A stretch of 6,422 nt of DNA. Source: Desulforamulus profundi. GTDB lineage: Bacteria > Bacillota_B > Desulfotomaculia > Desulfotomaculales > Desulfotomaculaceae. This document shows positions 1 to 6,396 of the stretch, in pieces. The translations under genes and the position numbers were made by a program. The stretch spans positions 1-6,422 of the forward strand of contig NZ_AWQQ01000033.1 of NCBI RefSeq assembly GCF_002607855.1, in the 5' to 3' direction. The notes under the pieces are model-generated. The model made no database searches. It was given only the letters and a program-made list of their open reading frames with translations, and had not been told where the DNA came from. The number at the start of each line of letters is the position of its first letter. Position 1 is the stretch's first letter.

Positions 1-2
1 GG

Positions 3-149
3 TATTGGTATGAGGTAACAAAACTACTATTCAAGTGGATCAATCGCAGAAGTCAGCGAAACAGCTATACCTGGGAAAAGTTCCTATTGCTGCTCAAAGT
101 TAAGCCGCTACCCAAACCGAAAATTTATTTCAGTATATTATCGGCTTAG
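3..149 (+). CDS. Group II intron reverse transcriptase/maturase, C-terminal fragment
   Basis: Partial reading frame open at the left edge and ending with TAG at 147-149; 48 residues are visible. The translation contains KWINRRSQRNSYTWEKF followed by PLPKPKIY, closely matching the end of the maturase (X/thumb) and DNA-binding region of group II intron proteins, where NRRSQ and a proline/lysine-rich PLPKPK segment are characteristic. In the family the protein reverse-transcribes the intron RNA and helps it fold and insert into DNA. It ends shortly after this motif, so no HNH endonuclease domain follows, as in endonuclease-lacking intron classes. The catalytic RNA domains V and VI follow directly, as expected for an ORF placed in domain IV. 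No start codon is visible. Confidence 0.88.
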   Translation, partial: YWYEVTKLLFKWINRRSQRNSYTWEKFLLLLKVKPLPKPKIYFSILSA

Positions 150-184
150 TAGTGCTTAGGCATAAGTGCAAATCTCCAAGTGAG

Positions 185-217
185 GAGCCGTGTACGTGAA
201 TAGCGCAAGCACGGTTC
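185..217 (+). ncRNA. Group II intron domain V
   Basis: A 33-base hairpin with lower stem GAGCCGTG (185-192) pairing with CACGGTTC (210-217), including one G-U pair, and a small upper stem CGT/GCG (195-197 with 203-205) around a short loop. The size, the AGC triad at 186-188 and the GAGCCG...CGGTTC arms fit the conserved catalytic core of group II introns. The upper stem is weaker than in textbook examples. It lies 35 bases after the reverse transcriptase stop, the normal order. Confidence 0.85.
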
Positions 218-338
218 TGTGAGGGTTGTGTGTTCAATTTAGCCATGGAGCAAATATTGTGGCACTCCCAGAGGAAACGGGGAGAAACGGTGAAAACAAA
301 CCTGCTTCTAAAGTTAGAGAGACGCACTTCTACTCGAC

Positions 339-481
339 AATGGAATTTTTAGTTTAGTTTTTGGTTATGTTTTTAATGGCTCTTACCCACGGGAGGATAC
401 GGCTCTGCTGGAGAGCAACCGGAGCGCCCAGTGGGGTTCTGCCGGAGATAGCTGAGGATATTATTCCCAGCTTTCTTCTTT
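339..481. other. Unassigned sequence between intron end and thermonuclease fragment
   Basis: About 140 bases with no convincing gene on either strand. The first 35 bases are T-rich. After that there is a small hairpin GCTCT (402-406) / AGAGC (412-416) and a repeated CCGGAG at 419-424 and 442-447. Stops interrupt all plausible forward readings, including TAG at 449-451 in the thermonuclease frame. It is the 3' flank of the intron and could be its exon or a remnant of another element. I do not recognise it. Confidence 0.4.
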
Positions 482-826
482 TTGCTGGACGGTTACGCCC
501 AGGTGATGACCATTCCGCATAATGTAAAATACGCTGATTTATTTGTGAAGCTGCAGCGGGAAGCAAGAGAAGGCGACCACGGCCTCTGGGGCAGCGGCGG
601 CCAGCACTCCCAGGACCAGGGACAGGCTGCTCATACTGTTCCGGCCGGTGCGGCAGGCAAGGGTCCTGGTCCTCATGGGGAGACCATTAAAGGAAATATC
701 AACAGCAAGGGTGAAAAGATTTATCATGTTCCCGGCGGGCGGTATTATGATAAGGCTAACCTAGAGGCCTGGTTCTTCACCGAGGAAGATGCGCAAGCGG
801 CCGGTTACCGCAGGAGTAAGGTTTAG
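482..826 (+). pseudogene. Thermonuclease (SNase family), 5'-truncated, with C-terminal accessory domain
   Basis: The 114-residue frame begins inside a staphylococcal-nuclease-type protein. Residues 2-36 contain GYAQVMTIPHNVKYADLF and end in LQREAREGDHGLWG, which matches the last helix of thermonucleases. Residues 37-66 are a Gly/Gln/His-rich linker. Residues 68-113 (IKGNINSKGEKIYHVPGG, RYYDK, EAWF, AAGYRRSKV) form a small domain commonly found after such nucleases. The beta-barrel with the catalytic Arg/Glu/Arg residues is missing. An in-frame TAG lies at 449-451, and no ribosome binding site precedes the nominal TTG start at 482. It is therefore most likely a remnant and inactive as a nuclease. 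The intron end lies about 140 bases upstream, but nuclease homology starts only near 476, so simple intron interruption does not fully explain the loss. Confidence 0.72.
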
Positions 827-872
827 TTTTTAATCGGCACTTACAAGCTGCTATAAGGAGCAATAATAGAAC

Positions 873-902
873 TTAAGTGATGTTCTTGTGGCAGAGTATA
901 CT
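873..902 (+). promoter_or_regulatory. Weak candidate promoter for the helicase operon
   Basis: TATACT at 897-902 is a good -10 match, but the box at about 873-878 (TTAAGT) is a poor -35. The -10 lies within an AGTATACT palindrome (895-902), flanked by GC-rich bases, that could also be an operator half. It sits 42 bases before the helicase start, in the only gap upstream of the operon. This is position-based inference. Confidence 0.3.
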
Positions 903-930
903 GCATAAGTTTTCCTAAAGATTTTTCTCC

Positions 931-937
931 AGGTGGT
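931..937 (+). promoter_or_regulatory. Ribosome binding site of the helicase gene
   Basis: AGGTGGT lies 6 bases before the ATG at 944 and complements the 3' end of 16S rRNA. It supports 944 as the start. The stop codon TAA at 938-940 is not in the helicase frame. Confidence 0.75.
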
Positions 938-943
938 AAGAAA

Positions 944-2694
944 ATGAACAATGAAATCTTGAAAATTGATGTTGATACTCGGTATAAGGACCCTTTCTCC
1001 ATTAGGAAAAAACTAATCAATAATTCAACCAGTGTAGAGTGGTATCTACTGGGATTAGAATCACACAAACTTCAGCGCATGGGGGTAATCGATAAGCTAG
1101 TTATCGAGGACCTCATGCGCACTAAAATTGATTTTCATAACTTCCAAATGGCGACAGCACTTAGGGTTCTGAATGAAATGCATGGTTTAGCGCTGCTGGC
1201 GGACGAAGTTGGTCTCGGGAAAACTATTGAAACAGGGTTAATCTTAAAAGAATTATTAGTACGGGACAGGATTCGGTCTATTCTAATATGTTGTCCCGCC
1301 TCCCTGGTTACTCAGTGGAAGGATGAAATGTTGCAAAAATTTGGAGAGAGATTTCTATCGCCGGAAGATGATTCATTTCCCGGTTACATCAAAACAGACA
1401 AACTGGTTTGCTCCATCGCCAAACTTAGCCATAACATTAAAGCCATTGCCTCCAGGGAATGGGACATGATTGTGGTGGATGAAGCCCATTTATTGGCCAA
1501 CCCTTCTTCTAAACGTCGCCAGGCGGTGGCTGCCATATCTAAACGTCACATGCTTTTGCTTACTGCAACCCCGCTCCAAAACAAATTAACAGACCTGTAC
1601 AGCTTGATCGATTTGCTATATCCGGGGTTGCTTGGTTCCTTAAACGCTTTTCTCAGGGTCTATGCCAAGGATTATCCAAAGGGAAGGGTGTTGCGGGAGG
1701 ATACAGCACCACAACTTAGGAGTCATCTAACCAGGGTTATGTGCAGGACCAGACGAGAAGAATCCGGTATACCCTTTGTCCAACGACATGTACAAACCTG
1801 CCGATAAAGGGTTATGAGATTGAATATAAATTGATTGATGAAGTCACCGGTCATATGGCCAAAATCTATGGCGGGGAGCAAGAAGGGCAACGAAGGTATC
1901 TTCTGCTTAGGGAAGTAATGAGCCTGCAGCAATCACTTTCATCAAGCCCCCGGGCGTTAATTGTGGCATTAGAGAACCGGTCTCTCAAACACCCCAATGA
2001 AAGGAGGGAGTTGGTTCCACTAATAGAATTAGCCAAATCCATTAAGACACCGTCCAAAAGCCAGCTGCTATTACAAATACTGGACGGCATACCCAATGAT
2101 CAGGCCATTATTTTTACTTTGCGCAGGGAAACAGCCTACTATCTGGAGACTATCCTTAAGGAAAAGGACAAAAAAGTGGCCCTCTATTTAGGGGTTGGTA
2201 GCGGCAAAAGTTCGCGACAAAAGCGGGACGAGGTCATCCGAGAATTTCGGGCCGCACGTATCCAGTACATTATTGCTACCGACGCAGCGGCTGAGGGTTT
2301 AAACTTGCAAAATTGTAATATTCTCGTAAATTTTGATTTACATTGGAATCCTATGAAAATAGAACAGCGGATTGGTCGGGTACACAGGTTTGGCCAAGAA
2401 CGGGAAGTAACAGTGTTTAACCTGGCACTTGAAGATACTATTGATGAATACGTGATTAATATTCTCTTTAAAAAGTTAAGATTATTTCAGGAGGCTATCG
2501 GTGGGCTGGAGGTCGTGTTGGGTGAATTGAAGTCAGGTGACGAGGACTTAGAAGAATTAATCATGGAGATTGTCCTCCGGTCAAAAAACAAAGTGGATAT
2601 TAAAAAGCAGTTAATGGAACTGGCCAAAGATGCTGAAAAAGCGGCTGAAAAGCAAATATTGGCAAAACAATTTACTAAGGGGGTGTTAGGTTAA
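944..2694 (+). CDS. SNF2/RapA-like superfamily 2 helicase, apparent frameshift near 1796
   Basis: ATP-driven DNA (or nucleoprotein) translocase, first gene of a three-gene operon. The first frame runs 944-1807. The second joins near 1793-1798 and runs to 2694. Adding one base there joins HVQT to LPIKGYEIEYK, giving about 583 residues. Motifs in repaired numbering: Q-like FHNFQ 64-68, Walker A DEVGLGKT 87-94, motif Ia PASLVTQW 118-125, DEAH 179-182, motif III LLTATPLQN 205-213, motif IV AIIFT 388-392, motif V TDAAAEGLNLQ 446-456, motif VI QRIGRVHRFGQ 475-485. All core motifs of both RecA lobes are present, so the repaired protein should be active. A Lys/Glu-rich helical tail follows. It is short compared with bacterial SNF2 proteins of about 1000 residues, and the missing C-terminal part seems to be encoded by the next gene. 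The stop overlaps the next ATG (TAATG). No slippery heptamer is apparent, so an error or mutation is likelier than programmed frameshifting. Confidence 0.88.
2677..2683 (+). promoter_or_regulatory. Ribosome binding site of the zinc-array gene
   Basis: AAGGGGG lies inside the end of the helicase gene, 10 bases before the ATG at 2694. With the one-base TAATG stop/start overlap it supports coupled translation of the two genes. Confidence 0.6.
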
Positions 2695-4789
2695 TGGTTG
2701 TTAAATTCGCCTATGAAACAACCCCCCTGCACGGTTTCCTGGTAAACTATTTCACACAGCTGGGAGCCAATGTGGTTGATCTTCAGGAAACTTATTTTGA
2801 GGTCGTAACCAAAGATGGAGCAAAAAGAAGATTCACCTATTCCTCGGCGGTGGCTGCTGAGAATGAAAACATAGAATTACTTGCTCCCGGGAGCAGAGCA
2901 TTAAAGCGCATCTTTGATGAAGCGGCAACCAGAGGGAGTGCCGCTGTACTTCTTTTTAAACAATCCCAGGATCAAGTGGAGGACTTTGTAGCCCAAAAAT
3001 GGCAAAATACTTCTAGGTGTTGCGACAAATGCCCCCAGTATGGTGAGTGTAACTACGATAAGTGCTGTCCAATTTGCCCGGCAAGACATGACTGCCACCA
3101 TCTTATCGTGGGGAGTAGATTACATAAGGTACTAATTAATGACCAAAAGTTAAAACCATTCTTTCAGTTTACCTTTCTGGTTGAAATCCTAAACCCGGTC
3201 CGGAAGCAGGATGAGTTATTCCATGTACTGGTTGACCCCGAGGATGGCAAAACATTTGAGCCCCTTATTCCGGAGATCATCGAAACAAATTTATATCACG
3301 ATAAGGGACAGCTTCCGTTAAGCTTACAGTTATATGACCTGGCTTTAACCCATGCCTATGCCTGGGTTGATTCGAAAATACAGGGTAATTTAGCCTTCCT
3401 TCGTCAACAAACCATGCGTTCCGTTTCGGAAAAGGCTGCCGCTTTGCAACACCGTTTAAAAATGGAGAGTGAGGAAGGTAAGTCCCCGGAGGGTGCGCAT
3501 CAGAGATTTGAGCAAGGGCTTAAACAGTTACAAAAACAGTACCAGATCAATGTAGAGGTCACTTTATTAAGTGTGCTGGTAATTTATATACCAGAGTATC
3601 AATTAGAAATTGAGCTGGAAAATGGCTCTATCATACCTGTCTTGTTAAATCCTGCCACCAATAGAGTAGCCCATCCGATATGCCATGAGTGTGGTAAAGA
3701 GGTATTAGAGGGGTGGTCTTGTGTCAATGGACACTATGTGTGCAAGGAATGTGCCGATCGGTGTGTAAGCTGCGGTGCTATTTTCTGCGTATCTTGCTCT
3801 GAATCCCAGGCAAGGTGCGCGATATGTGGAGATTTGGTTTGTGCTGATTGTAAGACATCCTGTTCCAAATGTGGAAAGGTTGTATGTAAAGATCATTTAT
3901 ATCCTTGTCATCATTGTGGAGAATACCTCTGCTTATCCTGCATTAATATTTGCCAGTCCTGTGAGAAAGATTTATGCGTTACCCACACAAAGAAGTGTTC
4001 CTGCTGCGATAGCCTGATTTGCGATGACTGTTCGATTGGTTGTAATGAAGCTAATTGTAATAAAATCCTGTTAAGAGATCATGCCAAAGAATGTAGCTAT
4101 TGTCACCAACCTTTTTGTGGTGACCACGTGGCCAAAACTGTAAATGGTCATCTGGCCTGTGCCGAACACCGGGCAACTTGTATTAAATGTAATAAGGAAT
4201 ACCGTATAGATGAACTAAAGCGCTGTGCCATTTGTGGAAGCCACATGTGCCAGAACGACCAGGAAACCTGTTACAAGTGTGAAAAAATAATTTGCCCTCG
4301 GGATGTCATAACCTGTACCACCTGCCAGACCAAAGGATGCCCGGACCATACCAAGAAATGTGTAACCTGTGACAAGGTTTTTTGTTTATCCCACATTATC
4401 CAATGCAGCAGGTGCTCCCAGTGGGTATGCCAGGATCATGTTATCAGGTGTTCCGGCTGCGGGGAGATGTTTTGTTCTTGTACCAAGACGTCAACCTGCA
4501 GAAATTGCGGACAGCAATATTGCCATAGCTGCCTTGAGGATGGAATGTGCCGGCTTGCCGGGATATGGTAAATGTCGAACCATCAGATGGGGCAGTTCGC
4601 CATGTTAAAGGCCATGACAGTAAAGTGGCTGGCTGGAAGAAATGGAAAGTAGGGCATAATGCCGATACCCTTGTGGTTATTGGTTATGGTTTACTAGGTG
4701 GAATGCTGTTTGTTATATCAAAGGATGGTAAATTATTAGCCAGAAAAGATATCTCATTATTTGAGAGAATAAAGAGGTCTTTCAAATGA
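2694..4789 (+). CDS. SNF2-partner protein with long tandem zinc-finger array, apparent frameshift near 4550
   Basis: The first frame ends at 4571 (625 residues). Adding one C near 4548-4551 changes the ending DGMCRLAGIW to DGMCPACRDMVNV and continues to 4789, giving 698 residues. Residues 1-100 (for example ELLAPGSRALKRIFDEAATRG at about 61-81) resemble the region following the motor in large bacterial SNF2 helicases. A Cys/His cluster, C109-H136, follows. Residues about 150-325 are mixed alpha/beta with a probable coiled coil at 240-285. Residues 330-622 hold about 23 CxxC and 7 CxxH pairs, enough for about 15 zinc sites. The first cysteines step by exactly 15 residues at 375-450 and 511-586, pattern CxxCx4Cxx[CH]x3. 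Residues about 640-698 (VVIGYGLLGGMLFVISKDG) form a small separate domain. A 1-base overlap upstream and 4-base overlap downstream place it in one complex or pathway with the helicase and nuclease. Its exact role, whether scaffold, nucleic-acid reader or sensor, is unknown. Confidence 0.82.
4771..4777 (+). promoter_or_regulatory. Ribosome binding site of the Mrr-like nuclease gene
   Basis: AAAGAGG within the end of the preceding gene lies 8 bases before the ATG at 4786. The ATGA overlap (start at 4786, preceding stop TGA at 4787-4789) indicates translational coupling, and it also supports the view that the frame ending at 4789 is genuinely translated. Confidence 0.65.
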
Positions 4790-5709
4790 GTAAAAGCTTA
4801 GCTGAAAAATTAATTGCCTGGGCGGCAGAGAAAGGGCCCAAAGCTACTCAAGAGCAGCTAGTTGCAGGTATTGGTGAATTGGGCCATGTGCATGATGCTG
4901 TAAAACAAAAACGGTTACTCTCTTCCTTACTTAAAAGAATAGATATTTATAAGGAAGTGGAACATGCTTACAGGTTGGAACAAACTAAAGTAACTATCGA
5001 AAACGAAGAACTCACCGGGGCATTAACCGTCAATCACTTAGATCTCTTATCTGGTCTTGAGTTTGAAAAATTTCTAGGTTGGTTCTTTAGTCAAAGAGGA
5101 GCTAAAACCCGCGTTACGAAAAGTAGTGGTGATCATGGTGTAGACCTTATTGTAGAAATAGATAAAAGAAAGATTGCCGTGCAAGCGAAGCGCTACCAAC
5201 CATCCAGTGGGGTTGGAGCTGTAGCGGTACGGGATGCTTATGCGGGTATGAAAAATTATGATTGCCAGGCAGCTCTGGTCATTGCAACAACATTTTTTAC
5301 CAGGCAGGCTAAAGAGGAGGCCAAGAAGCTAGGGGTGGAACTCTGGGATCGTTCCCGCTTGCAAAATGAACTTAATCTCCTAAGTATCAAAACCAAAACT
5401 AATAACGGACCAAAATTGGCAAAGCCAGAGGCCAAAACGGAAAAGCGGGAACTGCGACAAGTGGTGCTTGATGATCCGGAAAATTTAAAAAATAACCAGG
5501 TTCTTAGGGTAAAAATTGAAGAGGATATCGTTAGGTTATGTAGCTCTAAAGAGGAGCCGGTTGGCATCGTCAAGGGCTTCGATGCTAAATGGATACAAAC
5601 ACATAGTGAAAAAGGCGCTGTATTTAAAATTAGATTTCGCAATACCAAAAAGGAGGGAATGAGGATAGAAGCTGAGGCTCAGTGGTTTGAGGTGAAGGAA
5701 GGAGGATAG
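4786..5709 (+). CDS. Mrr-like PD-(D/E)XK restriction endonuclease
   Basis: A 307-residue protein, last gene of the operon. Residues about 1-75 are helical and could form a winged-helix-like DNA-binding region. Residues 85-192 are an Mrr-type catalytic domain: LSGLEFEKFLGWFFSQRG at 88-105 (Glu92/Glu94), GDHGVDLIVEI at 115-125 (catalytic Asp120), VQAKRY at 132-137 (Gln133, Lys135), then AVAVRDAYAGMKNY and ALVIATTFFTRQAKEEAKKLGVELWDR, all hallmarks of the family. All predicted active-site residues are present, so it should cut DNA. Mrr-family enzymes act in type IV restriction of modified DNA or as nuclease subunits of defence systems. A charged linker (about 200-235) leads to a C-terminal beta-rich domain (238-304) that I do not recognise and that may bind a partner or DNA. 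The enzyme is cytoplasmic, with no signal peptide or membrane segment. The stop at 5707-5709 is followed by non-coding DNA. Confidence 0.9.
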   Translation: MSKSLAEKLIAWAAEKGPKATQEQLVAGIGELGHVHDAVKQKRLLSSLLKRIDIYKEVEHAYRLEQTKVTIENEELTGALTVNHLDLLSGLEFEKFLGWFFSQRGAKTRVTKSSGDHGVDLIVEIDKRKIAVQAKRYQPSSGVGAVAVRDAYAGMKNYDCQAALVIATTFFTRQAKEEAKKLGVELWDRSRLQNELNLLSIKTKTNNGPKLAKPEAKTEKRELRQVVLDDPENLKNNQVLRVKIEEDIVRLCSSKEEPVGIVKGFDAKWIQTHSEKGAVFKIRFRNTKKEGMRIEAEAQWFEVKEGG

Positions 5710-5720
5710 TGCCCCCCTCC
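5701..5720 (+). terminator. Weak candidate terminator after the operon
   Basis: GGAGG (5701-5705) can pair with CCTCC (5716-5720) around a 10-base loop at the end of the nuclease gene, followed after a few bases by ATTTTAAAA. The stem is short and the T-run is not immediate, so this is a poor intrinsic terminator. Listed only because of its position. Confidence 0.2.
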
Positions 5721-5766
5721 TACTCGATTTTAAAAATATAATTTTCCTTTCATAGTAGGTCCAAAA

Positions 5767-5800
5767 CCCGGCTGCCGGGCACCAGACTAGTGTACTGGTG
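5767..5800. repeat. Two adjacent small hairpins
   Basis: CCCGG (5767-5771) pairs with CCGGG (5775-5779) over a 3-base loop. It is immediately followed by CACCAG (5780-5785) pairing with CTGGTG (5795-5800) over a 9-base loop. Both stems are perfect and abut without a gap. There is no T-run after them, so they are not a standard terminator. Confidence 0.55.
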
Positions 5801-6000
5801 TGGGCCAGAGCGGCGTTATCATAGAGGTTACATTTGAAGTTCTAAATCAAGGCAAGGGCCCTTGGAAGTTCCGAATAGCGGTCGATCTCTTTCTTCGCTT
5901 TCACGAAGGTGGTTCCGATGGGTTAGCCTTGGAGGCCGGTGTTTGTCAAGATAGTTGTCGCTAATACGTTCAATTTTTTTGTATTAAACCCACCGCCGGT

Positions 6001-6102
6001 CTTGACTCCATGTGCTAATAATGGGGTAACCCGACCGACGGATATACGCCAACTAGAAACCTGTATACGGTCGGGTAAATTAACCCTAGCACATGGGTCA
6101 AG
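6001..6102. repeat. Imperfect 100-base inverted repeat (large stem-loop)
   Basis: The outer arms CTTGACTCCATGTGCT (6001-6016) and AGCACATGGGTCAAG (6088-6102) are complementary except for one unpaired base. Inner arms ACCCGACCG (6029-6037) and CGGTCGGGT (6068-6076) pair perfectly, extended by TATAC (6043-6047) with GTATA (6063-6067) across a small bulge. The loop is about 15 bases. It could be a MITE-like relic, a structured RNA or a recombination site. Confidence 0.65.
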
Positions 6103-6223
6103 ACTCTTCGCTTCGCTACGACCGCAAGCGGCGGCTACTGGTAGTTAGGGCAACGTTCCCCTCCCTCTGGAGACCGCCTGCTTTATTAATTTTAGGATGT
6201 ACACTTTTCCTTCGTTTTTGATC

Positions 6224-6249
6224 GCTCGAGGAAATCCCTGGCAGAAAAC
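6224..6249. repeat. 26-base direct repeat, copy 1
   Basis: The sequence beginning GCTCGAGGAAATCC and ending GGCAGAAAAC is identical to 6397-6422, 173 bases downstream. Most of this copy forms the left arm and loop of the hairpin at 6230-6266. Copy 2 runs into the window edge, so the match may continue. Confidence 0.9.
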
Positions 6250-6266
6250 CGCTGCCAGGGATTTCC
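6230..6266. repeat. Perfect 15-bp hairpin (intergenic palindrome)
   Basis: Positions 6230-6244 and 6252-6266 are exact reverse complements with a 7-base loop. An A-run rather than a T-run follows on the forward strand, and no T-run follows on the reverse strand, so it resembles a repetitive extragenic palindrome more than a terminator. Confidence 0.85.
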
Positions 6267-6269
6267 AAA

Positions 6270-6284
6270 AAGTGCCTGGCACTT
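6270..6284. repeat. Short palindrome AAGTGCC-T-GGCACTT
   Basis: A perfect 7-bp inverted repeat around a single T lies just after the 15-bp hairpin. A related motif, GGTGCCAGGTACC, occurs at 6366-6378. Such palindromes are common in Clostridia intergenic repeats (recollection, not checked). Confidence 0.6.
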
Positions 6285-6298
6285 CACTAAACTAAAGT

Positions 6299-6381
6299 GA
6301 CGGTACTTTTTCTTTTCCGGGTCATCCTTTCGGGTCTGGTGGTTTCAAAGAAAGGCTACCAAGGCGGTGCCAGGTACCGTC
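6299..6381. repeat. Inverted repeat GACGGTAC / GTACCGTC
   Basis: 8-base perfect inverted arms lie at 6299-6306 and 6374-6381, enclosing about 67 bases. They sit between the two copies of the 26-base direct repeat, so the whole 6224-6422 block looks like a composite repeat module. Confidence 0.5.
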
Positions 6382-6396
6382 TCGCATGAAAGTTGT

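Larger units (their letters stand above)
1..338 (+). mobile_element. Group II intron, 3' part (5' end outside window)
   Basis: This is the tail of a group II self-splicing intron and retroelement. Seen: the C-terminus of an intron-encoded reverse transcriptase (3-149), a domain V-like hairpin (185-217) with the AGC catalytic triad at 186-188, and a TTCTACTCGAC end (328-338) typical of bacterial group II intron 3' ends with the expected AY terminus. A helix GTGTGT (228-233) with ACGCAC (322-327) can close a domain VI just before that end. The 5' half and 5' exon lie outside the window, so it cannot be judged whether the intron is complete. The target interrupted is not clear, since the bases after 338 do not read as a recognisable gene. 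Confidence 0.85.
5710..6223. other. Non-coding, hairpin-rich intergenic region
   Basis: About 510 bases without a credible gene on either strand; the longest forward frame (5939-6148) lacks a ribosome binding site and runs through inverted repeats. It contains two adjacent hairpins (5767-5800), a 10-base palindrome AAGGGCCCTT (5853-5862), a CTTCG/CGAAG hairpin (5893-5908) and a large imperfect inverted repeat (6001-6102). It may be a decayed mobile element or structured RNA. I cannot assign it. Confidence 0.5.

Noticed and set aside
391..455. Possible riboswitch or other structured leader
   Set aside because: Only one 5-bp hairpin and a short repeat are visible; compared from memory with glycine, guanidine and T-box consensus cores, none matches.
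1785..1800. Programmed -1 frameshift in the helicase
   Set aside because: No classical X XXY YYZ slippery heptamer in the right frame and no obvious downstream stimulatory hairpin; a lost base is simpler.
3775..4017. 80-residue frame inside the zinc array
   Set aside because: Shifted-frame shadow of the cysteine-rich repeats, with no start signal.
5256..5648. 130-residue open frame on the minus strand
   Set aside because: It lies fully inside the Mrr-like nuclease gene on the opposite strand, has no recognisable motif or ribosome binding site and looks like low-complexity Ser/Leu translation of coding DNA.
5737..5742. TATAAT box after the operon
   Set aside because: No TTGACA-like box at the right distance upstream (the site is C-rich) and no gene follows; AT-rich chance match.
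5939..6148. 69-residue forward open frame
   Set aside because: No convincing ribosome binding site, no family resemblance, and it crosses the large inverted repeat.
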